From: Priapulus caudatus
Lineage: Eukaryota; Priapulida; Priapulimorpha; Priapulimorphida; Priapulidae
Assembly (NCBI RefSeq): GCF_000485595.1
Contig: NW_014577262.1
Span: 141,545 to 164,061 of the forward strand
DNA length: 22,517 bases
Reading direction: 5' to 3'
This document shows positions 9,201-18,374 of the stretch, piece after piece. Numbering within the stretch: the first letter of the stretch is position 1; each line of letters begins with the position of its first letter. The notes beneath the pieces are model-generated. The model saw only the letters and a program-made list of their open reading frames with translations, did not search any database and was not told the origin of the DNA. Position numbers and translations under genes: made by a program.

Positions 9201-11475
9201 AAATGCGAGAAATTTTGCAATTCTGGACGGATAGCAGCTTTAAGCATATACAGCATAGACCTAATGCGCACTGTTTTCAGTCTGTTTGTATGCTTACAGA
9301 CTTGTCGTCCGAAGCAACATGGTGATGGGTGCAAGGAGGAAGCCAGGCGAATATTCACATCTTCAGGACCAGTGCAGCGAACGCCAACTGTCAACACTGT
9401 GCATCAACGTGTTGCTGTCAAACCGTCGGATATCGCCGTGCCCGTAATCGTGTTTGAATCCACTGAGGACAGCTTCGCTACCGGAGAGCCTCTCCGAGGC
9501 GTGTCCTCGGGACGATTGCAAGCCGTCGTTGACGTCGACGAGACGTCGGACGGTCGCTCGGTGATGAAGCCGCCCGCCGCTGCACATGTCACGAATCCCG
9601 ACGCCGATAGCACGCTAGCCAAGACAATGCTGCCACGCGATCCTGCTTCACCGTTGTCATCGGCTACGCTGCCTCCTGATCCTGCTTCACCGTTGTCATC
9701 GGCAATGCTGCCTCCTGATCCTGCTTTACTGTTGTCATCGGCAAAGCTGCCTCCTCCCGCGGGCTCGCCGTCGTCACCGGCAACTCCGTTGCTACCGGCA
9801 ATGCTGCCTTCTCCTGCGGGCTCGCCGTCATTACTGGCAACACTGCCGTCGCCGCCACTCGGTGCCAGTGAGACGTTGTGCATGGCGGAGGACATGAATC
9901 TAACGGTGACCTTCGATCGCACCATCATCTACGACCCACTGAGCGACGAGCGAGTGGAGGCCCCGGTGGCACCACCTACAGGCCGTGATGTGAAAAAAAA
10001 GAGGCGCAGTAGGCGTAAGAAATCCAGGATTTCTTTGACTCCTGACATACATTCTCCATCGATGACCAGTCAGCCATTGGCAAGTGTAATTAAGCTTTGT
10101 TGTGCGTGCGTAAAAGGCATTGTAGGCACATACATGGCGACTCTTGGAAATTGATTGTATGACCTTAGCTTCCCACTGGGTGATTGCATGTATGCATTCT
10201 CCAAACTTATGGACAATTATTGTCTTCTGTTTGTCCAATTGTTCACTATGTTGTTTTGTGCCATCTTGCTTCAAATTAGCAAATATGTGCTTTATTCATG
10301 TGCCTATTAAACTCATTACGAAGTGTTAGCACTCACCAGATGACAAAACAGTATATTCAATCTATTAGGACATGTTGGAAGTATGCTTGGAATAAATCTC
10401 TCAATAAAAATCGTTCTAGCCTATTCTATTCATCAAGAAGTAAAGTAGAAGTAAAGCCTCTCGGTAAAGAGTGTCATGCTCTGTGCTACAACTCACTGCT
10501 GAACCTGCCTATGGTGCGGACCTACACACCTTAACAGGCTGTCGATTCCACCTTTACAGCCTTGCGACGACGAGGTCGCGGAGACGTCCCATCCGACCCG
10601 GCTCCGGAGACGTCGCACAGCAATTAACTACAAGGAGCCATCAACGATGATGTAAGCACCTCTCCCTGCGTGTGTCACGCCTCGTACTTAGAGAGGAGTT
10701 CGCTATACAGTTAAACCTCGATTATCGGAACGAGACGGGCGGGGAGTATTTCATCCTGTCATCGTTCAAGCAAGTAAAATTTCATGCTGTTTTTATCTGC
10801 AGAAAGATGAGGCAAGGCGATGCACACACAGACACATTTAGCTTGCAGCTTTATAATCCTGCCAGCAAAAGGTATGATGGAAAAGTACTCTTATATGAAA
10901 CAGCATAGCTAATCTTTTCATTCGTGATTTTTTTGCTCTATGTGAACCCTTATAGAGCTCAGGGTCTGTTGTCAGAAACATTGTAAAGGTAATGTTACGA
11001 CTAATATTGCAATATGCATTTGGCTGCAGATTGGAAGGTAATTGACAACAAAACTCAAAATTTATTTATTGTGTAAAACTGCAAGCCATGCGGATAAATA
11101 TTGGTAATCGTGTATAATGCAGTAACTTACTATTATGAAAAAATGGCATGATCACAACAATACGTGGTCTTTTAAGATGCTAGCATCATGACTCATTGAA
11201 ACATCAAAAACGAGGACAATCGCCACGTGTAAATGTGTTATTTTTATACACAATTAGGAGACAGGTGGTATTTCTTCCATGTTTATCATGAAAAATACAG
11301 GTTTTAGTAGTCAGTATCCAATATTATATCAATATATTTTTGTGTAATGTTATCCTTTTCATCATTATTTGAGAGTTAAATGGGAGTATAATGTATCGTA
11401 GACTCGGAAAATATCTACTGTGTTTCTCTGCTTTGCAGACGCAGCAAGAAGTCTATGGCCAGTCAACCAAAGTGA
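6282..11475 (+). CDS. SGO: Shugoshin, centromeric cohesin protector
   Basis: Exons are 6772-6902, 7040-7126, 7486-7694, 8612-8726, 9300-10085, 10560-10651, 10803-10871 and 11439-11475. All are GT/AG and phase-consistent, giving about 508 residues. Shugoshins recruit PP2A-B56 to centromeres and shield cohesin from removal in mitosis and meiosis. The N-terminal half of the family signature is the coiled coil SLKSNNRALAKALEQGRRDL onward through ELVIKVTTLERI (exons from 6772 and 7040), which aligns with the SGO PP2A-binding coil (…NN..L..ALE…). The C-terminal SGO box is split over three exons: RLRRRRTA, then NYKEPSTMIKMRQGD, then HTDTFSL, ending in RRSKK near the stop. It matches the NYKEP..KLRRGDPFTD histone H2A-phosphate-binding box. 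Between them lie a Ser/Thr-rich segment, 12-residue LPPDPASPLSSA repeats and a basic cluster KKKRRSRRKKSR (likely nuclear localisation). The N-terminus is uncertain. A short exon at 6282-6309 (MQNCSESLS) joins in phase to 6772, or an in-frame ATG at 6759 could be used. I cannot tell SGO1 from SGO2. Confidence 0.88.
6485..6560. repeat. Degenerate CCCTAA (telomere-like) patch
   Basis: Several CCTAACCCTAAA-type units with substitutions. They lie in the putative first intron or promoter region of shugoshin. The strand is opposite to the TTAGGG-like array at 21450-21665. Confidence 0.6.
7699..8034 (-). mobile_element. PIF/Harbinger-type MITE (element A)
   Basis: 336 bp, flanked on both sides by TAA (7696-7698 and 8035-8037) and beginning GGCC / ending GGCC. 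The imperfect terminal inverted repeats read GGCCACAATTAATAAAATAT then TTGTTTGCCCTCACCCGAC, against the reverse complement of the right end, which carries the same TTGTTTGCCCT core. The 3-bp TWA target and GG-starting ends are the hallmark of PIF/Harbinger (Tourist-like) elements. There is no transposase ORF. It lies at the very start of a shugoshin intron, and its first two bases form part of the splice donor. Both ends match the 874-bp element at 15181-16054, in reverse orientation. Confidence 0.85.
8549..8560. repeat. Poly-G tract in a shugoshin intron
   Basis: A run of about 12 G residues (CAGGGG...GGTTG) located about 50 bases before an exon acceptor. Length estimates of such runs are unreliable in assemblies. 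Confidence 0.7.
9640..9860 (+). repeat. Coding minisatellite (Pro/Ser repeats) in shugoshin
   Basis: A unit of about 36 bp encoding LPPDPASPLSSA is repeated about three times and then degenerates into related PPAGSPSSPATPLLPA and PSPAGSPSLLATLPS blocks. It sits in the large central exon (9300-10085), in the part of shugoshin expected to be disordered. SP dipeptides recur and could be Cdk sites (inference). The region is prone to length change by slippage. Confidence 0.85.
10708..10760 (+). mobile_element. Possible pogo/Tigger-like transposon end
   Basis: CAGTTAAACCTCGATTATCG follows a TA dinucleotide, which resembles the terminal repeats of pogo-type Tc1/mariner elements (CAG...CTCGATTATCCG with TA target). 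No matching opposite end was found in the 151-nt intron, so at most a fragment remains. The assignment is tentative. Confidence 0.3.
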
Positions 11476-12018
11476 GAACTCGGCATCGTGTCATCGTCGT
11501 CACCGCCCTGTTCTTTGCTTTCTTCTGTTTTGAATCAACCTCGGCACCTACCTACACATCGCTGCCTGTGCGTATACGTGTGACCCAGTCCTACTAGCCA
11601 GATATGTATTCTCGTGATGTGACCATTTTACCTGCGTGTACAACATATTTTACACCGTTATTCACCGTTACACCTATACAGCACAAGTTAGATGGCTAAC
11701 TAGAGCATTAGCATAGCACAATATACTCAAACCTGTGTTAGCGGAACTCCTGATAGAACATATTAGAGTTCAGTCTGAATAGTGCTTTTGGGCTAACTGG
11801 TGTTTGAGACATCAACTTTATATCTATGCAGCTAGTAAGTTTCCAAGAAGATGCACTACCATGTCGCGATATCTTGTGCAGTGGTCAACAACAAGTATCA
11901 CAACATGACATAACGGCTGACACCTGCCTAGTATAAAGGACACTTGGTGTGTTTTCTTTGAACCCACCTCTATAATGGACACGTGTCTATAAAAGAAACA
12001 CCAGGGGTTCTCGAACGC
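11476..12018 (+). other. Shugoshin 3' region with degenerate GGACAC motifs
   Basis: This follows the shugoshin stop and is likely 3' UTR. It contains imperfect repeats of a CCTSTATAAWGGACAC-type motif (about 11925-11942 and 11965-11982), a kind of remnant often left by old DNA transposons. No ORF is supported. Confidence 0.4.
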
Positions 12019-12270
12019 AAATATAGAGGAGACGTAGCTGTTTTTTATGGTGTATTATTTCAGTTGTTGTAGTTGTAGTTAGTGTGTGCGTGGGTGTGTG
12101 TTTGAGCGCGCGTGTATATATATAATAACCATATATATATTTATATATATACGCGTGCACGTGCACACACACACGCGTACACACGCACGCACACACACAC
12201 ACACACACATGCACACTAACTACAACAGAAATAATACACCATAAAAGACAGCTACGTCTCCTCTATATTT
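12019..12270. repeat. 252-bp palindromic foldback element
   Basis: The left arm, starting AAATATAGAGGAGACGTAGC and running to about 12085, is the near-perfect reverse complement of about 12212-12270. One mismatch and one block of about 9 nt separate the arms. The centre is TG-rich, then (TA)n, then CA-rich, so it is itself self-complementary and nearly the entire element can fold. There is no ORF and no clear target duplication. It is probably a foldback or MITE-like insertion downstream of shugoshin. Confidence 0.85.
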
Positions 12271-12451
12271 AATTGTTTATAATGTGCTATTATTCGTAGC
12301 TTAAGTGCAATTTTATTTGGTTCTATTCTAGTATGTGTTTCTTCTTAGTTTATGCAGCCAACTTCACTTCTGACCTGTCTGAAAGCTTTGGTAGCTTGCA
12401 AATACATGTATTCTATATAATTTATCACTATACACTGATATATGTAGTAAC

Positions 12452-12537
12452 AGAGCACGTATGACGTATATCATATGATCAGAAGTAGATAATAGGAAAT
12501 CCCTATTATCTACTTCTGATATGATATACGTGCTCTT
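12452..12537. repeat. 86-bp hairpin
   Basis: The apical stem AGAAGTAGATAATAGG is followed by a 5-nt loop and then CCTATTATCTACTTCT, an uninterrupted 16-bp match. It continues outward through TATCATAT and ACGTGCTCT with two short bulges (GACGTA-like and GAT on the left arm). Size and shape are compatible with a small MITE or a microRNA-like precursor. No mature product can be inferred. Confidence 0.8.
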
Positions 12538-12827
12538 TAGTAATATGGAGTAGCGAAATTGGGATTTATATTCTTTATTTTATTTTCCGAGTTGATCAAA
12601 GTACCCGTGTCAACTGTTCTTTGCTGGCACGTGTACTCGCGTACATACAAGTATATATACATGCACTGATTACTGTTTAGGCCTATATAATAATAATTGA
12701 ATATATATGTAATCTAAAACTTAACGTAGTGAGACATCTGTGTATAATGTAATTTTGTGCGTCACATTTACAGGTTGCGCGTACATGTTTTTGTTAAAAC
12801 TGCTTGTATTTGAAATAAGTGCATCAT

Positions 12828-12833
12828 AATAAA
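12828..12833 (+). terminator. Candidate poly(A) signal of shugoshin
   Basis: The first clear AATAAA after the stop at 11475. It would give a 3' UTR of about 1.36 kb that includes both hairpins. An earlier, non-canonical signal cannot be excluded. Confidence 0.4.
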
Positions 12834-12864
12834 ATGTAAAAAATACTGTAAAACTTGAACTTGT

Positions 12865-12878
12865 TCCGAGAGATGGCG
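12865..12878 (+). promoter_or_regulatory. AGATGGCGC motif upstream of TACO1
   Basis: CCGAGAGATGGCGC differs at one position from the CTCF core CCDSNAGRKGGCDS. Its ATGGCG heart also resembles a YY1 site, common near the starts of mitochondrial-protein genes. It lies about 170 bases upstream of the TACO1 ATG. It is a motif match only. Confidence 0.3.
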
Positions 12879-13047
12879 CATAAGCACACGCAAGATGGAC
12901 GCACCCACCAATTCATTTCACTCAGTGCACATTTAGTGTAGTACTTGAGACTTAGTTGACGTTTGCAATTGAATTTATAGTATACCAAGTTGGAAGCTTT
13001 AAATATAATACATAGTGATACAGAACCTGCGCCGACATTCATCTGAG

Positions 13048-16000
13048 ATGTCGTTACCATGCAGTTTACACGTTCCGTGGCGGTTAGTGGCACTGTCACG
13101 TTCTTCACGATTGCTCACCCCGTCTACACAAACACGGTTAAGAACTTGCTTGAACTATAGATACTGTGTCAATTCTGTTATTCCGTGCCAATCGACAATA
13201 TTGCTACATGAAACTAGGTGTAGTCTAATTCTGATGCGAGAATTTGGCATGCAATATAGGGCCAGATCATCAATATTAATTGACCAGCCACAGAGTTGTG
13301 AACTCATGTACCAGCAGAAGTCACTGCATGTCAGTGCTGTCCAACAAGCTGGCCACTCTAAGTGGCAAAATATACGACATATAAAGGCCACAAAGGACCA
13401 GCAGAGGTCGAAAATAACAAGCAAGCTTGTAATGAAGATAAAGTCAGCAGTTCAGGGTAAAAAAGCACTCTTTTTTTTCACTCTGTAATAAACATACAGT
13501 ATGAACCACGTTATCTCTTCGTTTGGATGTAAATAAATGTTTTTTTTATATAAAAATACTACTGTGTAGTTGTTTGTTTCTTTTTTTTTCAGTCTCAAAA
13601 TAAGAAAGTACATGGTTAATTTGTCACTGTCTCAGAGAGATGTGTGCCTGTGAGTCTGTGACATCACATCACATCTGTCAGCATATAGTTTATCATTGAC
13701 TATCATTCATAGTTTCAACAGACAATGTATGAATGCAATTGTCACCACATCATTGCAGATTAATACAAGGCAAGAGCTGAATTCAGCTGGTATTATTGTC
13801 AAGTTAAATTTAAATATGAATGAAAGTGTCAACAGTTTCTAGTTCTACACTCTGTTGTATAACTTTTATTATCAATTGTATTTTATTATGCGTCAGTGGG
13901 TTGATCTAGCCAGCACCAGCTGCAGCGGATACATAAGCTGGGTTTACACTGACGATTTTGAGTTGCCAAATTGTACGAACTTGGCAGTTTGGCAACTTAC
14001 AATCACCAGTGTAAATGCAAAAGTTGCACGTCCAGCCGATCGATAGCAGCGAGTCAGAAGATTAGAACATGTTCTAATTTCCCTAACTCGGAGCAGGCGA
14101 TTTGGACGTATTTTTGGCCAAGTGGCCAATCAGACAACTGCAATCAGGGGTGTGTCCCTCCACCCTAGGAGGAGAGCACGTTTTTGTGTTAGGCGCCACG
14201 CTGGCGGCATGTAATACATGCAAAAATGGGTATCCGCGTCGCCCCGCGCGCACGCTACGGGTCAAATGTTGAAACGTTTGCCGCCTCGCGGTCGATAACG
14301 TAAGAGCTTTGAATATATATATATAGAGAGGTTGGTAGAAAGAAGAAAAACAACTAACTTGACCGCATATAATCGTCAGTGTAAACCCAGCTGAAGGCGC
14401 TGCTGCATGCACGGTGTATATGTAGCGCTCGCTGTACATACTTACTGGTGTACATTTCAATTTATCAGGCCACGGGAGCAATTTTCTCTTGGGCGATCGC
14501 TCCCGTTATTGTTCTTACCAGAGCGATTTTAGAGCTTATCAGAGCGAAATTGCTCGTCGTTCCCGTGTATTTTTCCCCCTGCAGCAGTTAGAGGTAAACC
14601 TCTGTCTCTGGATATAGATGTTTTTCTAGCACTTGGCCCATGCTCTCAGCTAACTAACTGTATGGATATGATCAGATGTTGAAGTCTCAACCACTAGTTA
14701 GTCCTCTAGCATTAGACCATGTAAGCTGACCTCTGGCTGTCAACTGAGAGTGGCCAGTTGAGCGTCGTATCTTGCATCTTCCTTACTGGTTCTTTTATGT
14801 CCCCTTTACGGTCCTACCATGTTTACGATACCAGCCTACTGGTACCCATCCCCAATGGTGAGGACTAGATTTTCAAACGTGGAGAAAATTCATTGCCCTG
14901 ATGGGGGTTTGAAGTTGCAGCATTTTGCGGGAAAGGTAGACACGCGGACAACTGGACCACTGTGGCCTTTCAAATTATAATTACCTCTGCTGTATATATA
15001 TTTATTTATGTAGTTTTTCATCATGGCAACAAATCCAAGGATTTGTTCACAATTTACTGATGTAAAATCTATGACCTATTAAAATACGGATTAAGGAAAG
15101 CTGAATTATAAATCGGAAAATGTTCAATATTTCAATTCATACCCACGATATTTTGCCTCATTTATGTTTATGTTATATAAGGCCATGATAAAAATATTGT
15201 TTGTTTGCCCTCACCCGACTGACCTGCCAAAAAGAGGCAGACTCAAAATTTTTATTGATCTTTCCCATTCTTTTTAGCTCAGCTGACGAAGTCGAATGTA
15301 GAATCGCATGATTGTCCGTCCGTGCGTCCGTCAACAGTTGGGCACAAATCTTAACCGCTCGACGTACGGTCTTGATATTCGGGACGTCGAGGGGGGGGGA
15401 TTGCGAAAAGGACTTGGGATGTCGAAATTGGGGGTCAAGGGTCAAAGGTTGAGATTGTCAATGGAGGGGGAATATTTCCCCCTTAACTTAAGGTATGGGA
15501 GGAAATACGGAATTGGGGGTAAAAATCTCAACGGCTCGACCTACACTCTTAATATAGTGTGATGGGGAGGAAATCCATCACCAGTGCGAAATTGGAGGTC
15601 ACATGTCAAAGGGCAGTAGGGGAAAGGTCAGATATCAGACATTTTCTGAGGACATGGTCTAACGGACCGAGTGCAAAACCTACCATTTTTATCACTTTAT
15701 TGAAAGGACCATGAAATCTACTTTCTGCTGACGTGCGAAGAGCAAGTGTCTGATAACGTTTTGACCCTCAAGAGGAGGGTTAAACATGGATTTGTTGATT
15801 GTTAACAAAGGACTGTACTGCTTTTGCTATTAGAGCCCCCTTCACCCGCCCCTCGATTTTATATATAACATATTATATGTACCAAGCAAAACAAACATTC
15901 ACCATAAAAGGTATCTCCACACGATCACACCCGAGCATGTAGACACCATGCTGAAATTGTAAAAATACCCCTCTCAAAAAAAAACCTACCTACTTACCCA

Positions 16001-17885
16001 AACTTTTCAGCCTGGGTTTGGTGAGGGTAAACAAAGATTTTTTTAATTGCGGCCTAATGGTATATAATGTTATAGGCATGTTAATGAACATTATAAAATC
16101 ACTGTAGATGTGTAATAATGCATATTTACTGCTGTCTATTAGTATAGTAATCATTGTATCATCTTCTCTTCACAATAGAGGGAGGGAGTTCAGATCCAGG
16201 CACAAATCTACAACTTGCTCATATTATCGAACAGTGCAAGAAAAACGACATCCCTAACTCAACGTGGTCTGATGCATTGAAGAAATCGGTAAGCGAAATC
16301 TTACTTTTGTAGCAGCTAATAAAGAAACTGGAAATTAAACTGTAGTTAAAACATTTCCACCAAATTTGTGGCAGCCTAACTCAGAATTTATGGCCTGCAT
16401 ATTTAGTTGTGTGTGAATAGTACAGTGATGAATAAAGATATGCATACCTAAACTAAACTTGTGTATTGGTTTTTGTGCTAAACAATGACTGGAGAAGCAA
16501 GCACATTGCAACCAGAACAAATGAAGTAAATGCTGATTTCTATAGTAATATGCTTCTATGGCACTATAGCACTATAGGAGTATTAAACACGTTTATCATG
16601 TGTTATGAGCATATACTATCAAATTTTCCCCATGTGTCACCTGATGTTGTTATTTTCTGTTTTATTGCTTATGAGAGCATAGCTGAATTAATCTGCTCAT
16701 GTTTTTTCAGACACAGAAGGGTAACGCCACGACCGCTATAGTGCTGGCTGGACGCCATACAAGTGGCGCATTTTTTGTGCTCGAAGGTGAAGTGGAAAAT
16801 TCGAAAGCGATGAGAGAAAAGTTCAAGGGCATTGCAAGGAAGCAAGGGTATGTGCACAACGGAATAAGCATTTGAATTTCTGCAGGGTGGAGGAACCATA
16901 TCACATGGCAGGGAGGGTAATATTACCACTGAGGTGCGTGTCTTGCGCGAGTATAACGTGCTAATTGTATAATGTAATGCAGGTATTTATAAACAACCCA
17001 TTTTAGTCAGCCACACTTTGCATTTGTAAGTGTTCAACTGCAGCGGTAGCAACGAAAGCAGCCTCACTTCCAGTTTGAGTCATTCGTAATAAATACACTT
17101 ATTGTGCTTGATTACCATTGTAGTTGATCGTAAGGACAGTAATACGCGACTCCTTCCTGGTTACCGGCTCTAACTTTAGATGCTGCTCTACTCGTGAAAC
17201 TTTATTTGTAATCTCTTTGCAACTCTCTTGTGTGTATGCAGTGTCATGGCTGTCGAGACAAGCCACATCAAGATGGCGTTTGAGCACAAGGGCGTTATAC
17301 TAGTTGATTCCAGCTCCATGGCTCTGGATGACGCTGAAAACGTAGCGATTGAGGTGGGAGCCGAGGATGTCTCTGAAATACCAAATATGGAATCGGAAAC
17401 CGAGGGCACCACTGTCTTTCAGGTACGAGTTTGTCTGTCTCTACCAAGTGGATTCGGTCAGGATGCATGCCTCGATACATACTTGATGGTTTCATTCTAT
17501 ATTGAATTTTTCTAGTTCTGTTCCAAATTCTTTTTTTTTCAGTTTGTCTGCACCTCTGTACCTTGTACCTGTGGCTTTGGACTAATTGTTTCTGTGTGCA
17601 GTTTGTCTGTGCCTCGCTACCAAGTGCAGTTTTCTACACAGTTTGTGCGTGTCTCTGTATCAAATGCCTTCTTTTTGTTTCTAGTTCGTCTGCGATGCTA
17701 ACGACTTCTTTGGGGTGCGTAAAGAGATGGCCCAGCGCGCGCTGGCCATCCAATCAGCGCAGCTTCAGTATGTCCCGTTGAACAAGGTGCCAGTAAGCGA
17801 TGATGATATGGCTCGGCTCGCCAAGTTTGTACATAAACTAGAGGAAATGGAGGAGTACATGAGCATCACGGACAACATTGAGTGA
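13048..17885 (+). CDS. TACO1: TACO1, mitochondrial YebC-family translational activator
   Basis: Exons are 13048-13456, 16179-16288, 16711-16847, 17242-17422 and 17685-17885; phases close exactly to 345 residues plus stop. In mammals TACO1 is the mitochondrial activator needed for efficient COX1 translation; its bacterial relatives (YebC) act in translation or transcription. The ATG at 13048 opens a long Arg/Ser/Leu-rich, acid-poor leader, as expected of a mitochondrial presequence. The family signature AGHSKWQNIRHIKATKDQQR starts at residue 101. Later come EGGSSDPGTNLQLAHIIEQC, KKNDIPNSTWSDALKK, GGVMAVETS...FEHKGVI, AIEVGAEDV and FVCDANDFFGVRKEM, and the end EYMSITDNIE, which parallels the human C-terminus. 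Length is comparable to the human protein (297 aa) apart from the longer leader. The usual YEG.GPGG segment between exons 2 and 4 is replaced by a divergent VLAGRHTSGAFFVLEGE. Translation could begin upstream only by a non-ATG codon, so 13048 is preferred. Confidence 0.93.
13936..14392. mobile_element. 457-bp terminal-inverted-repeat element in TACO1 intron 1
   Basis: Perfect 22-bp inverted ends: the left begins AGCTGGGTTTACACTGACGA (13936) and the right is its exact complement ending at 14392. The palindromic AGCT at each tip could be part of the ends or a 4-bp target duplication. The inside contains a second small hairpin (AGTTGCCAAA at 13961-13970 with TTTGGCAACT at 13988-13997) and no transposase, so it is non-autonomous. 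The superfamily is not identified. Confidence 0.85.
14471..14567. repeat. Imperfect foldback sequence in TACO1 intron 1
   Basis: CACGGGAGCAATTTT on the left pairs with AAATTGCTCGTCGTTCCCGTG on the right, with a few extra bases in the right arm. The inner motif GCGATCGCTCCCG also pairs with CGGGAGC. It is small and non-coding. Confidence 0.55.
14829..14967 (-). mobile_element. Probable tRNA-related SINE remnant
   Basis: Read on the minus strand, 14967 downward begins GGCCACAGTGGTCC (A-box-like, cf. TRGCNNAGTGG), and about 50 bases later AACTTCAAACCCC (B-box-like, cf. GGTTCGAATCC). Beyond that is a tail containing GGGCAATGAATTTT and GGGTACCAGTAGGCTGGTA, which resembles the widely conserved core of metazoan SINEs. 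It is heavily diverged and lies inside TACO1 intron 1. A library search is needed to name the family. Confidence 0.4.
15181..16054 (+). mobile_element. PIF/Harbinger-type non-autonomous element (element B)
   Basis: 874 bp, flanked by TAA at 15178-15180 and 16055-16057, starting GGCC and ending GGCC. Its left end (ATTGTTTGTTTGCCCTCACC and on through AAAGAGGCAGACTC) matches the reverse complement of the right end of element A in shugoshin. Its right end matches the left end of element A, including TTTTCAGCCTGGG and the CATGCTCGGGTGTG region. The extra inner sequence of about 540 bp contains a degenerate internal repeat: a TCTTAACCGCTCGACGTACG / TCTCAACGGCTCGACCTACA pair plus GAAATTGGRGGTCA copies. 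Open frames inside show no DDE transposase motifs, so it depends on an enzyme elsewhere. Confidence 0.85.
17429..17670 (+). repeat. Degenerate tandem repeats resembling the next exon start
   Basis: Four imperfect units in TACO1 intron 4 (about 17430, 17541, 17600 and 17640), each GTTTGTCTGTGCCTCTGTACCA-like. The last three are preceded by CAG, giving AG|TTTGTCTG, much like the true junction TCTAG|TTCGTCTGCG at 17684/17685. The unit at 17543 has a very strong T9CAG tract. Reading frames from these AGs (142, 83 and 43 bases upstream of the true exon) are all out of register with the last exon. Confidence 0.75.
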
Positions 17886-18266
17886 CGTGCCATGGCTTCC
17901 TCAGCACATGGTTGAGCCTTCTCCAGCAACACGTCACCGACTGTTACTGGCACGTTTACTCTTGTTCTTGGCGTGTGTTCAGTTACGTATACTAGATTCT
18001 TCGTAAAGAAGCACATTTGGTATGGGAAAAAATTATCTCTGTTTTTATCTATCAGTTGTTGACCTATTTATGTAGATTAGCAACTTAGATTCTATCTCTC
18101 TAAGAGATGATGATGAAAATTGATTTTTTATTATTTTCTGTAACTTTGCTAAAGTGAACTGCTGCTATTGAGTGGTAGTTTATGACCTAGCTGTTAAAAA
18201 TTATACCTGAGCTAAGTTTCAGATATTCATTGTGATGATTTCAAGTACAAGAAACATGCAAATTAT

Positions 18267-18272
18267 AATAAA
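18267..18272 (+). terminator. Candidate poly(A) signal of TACO1
   Basis: AATAAA about 380 bases after the TACO1 stop, followed by sequence with TG/GT character. It is the first canonical hexamer downstream of the stop. Confidence 0.6.
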
Positions 18273-18374
18273 TTATGATCTCATTGACTGATAATAGTTA
18301 TTAGTAGTGATGCCTCTATGGTATACTCCACGACAATTTAATAAAAATGGGATTTCATCTTACTATAAATTGGG

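Noticed and set aside
9189-9299. N-terminal extension of the large shugoshin exon
   Set aside because: The acceptor TGCTTACAG at 9299 fits the phase of the preceding exon; the upstream part is intron read-through.
14065-14080. Perfect palindrome TTAGAACATGTTCTAA as a hormone-receptor or p53-type site
   Set aside because: It lies inside a transposon and a short palindrome alone does not support function.
15308-15562. Open frame inside Harbinger element B as a transposase
   Set aside because: No DDE residues or helix-turn-helix; the frame follows a G-rich internal repeat.
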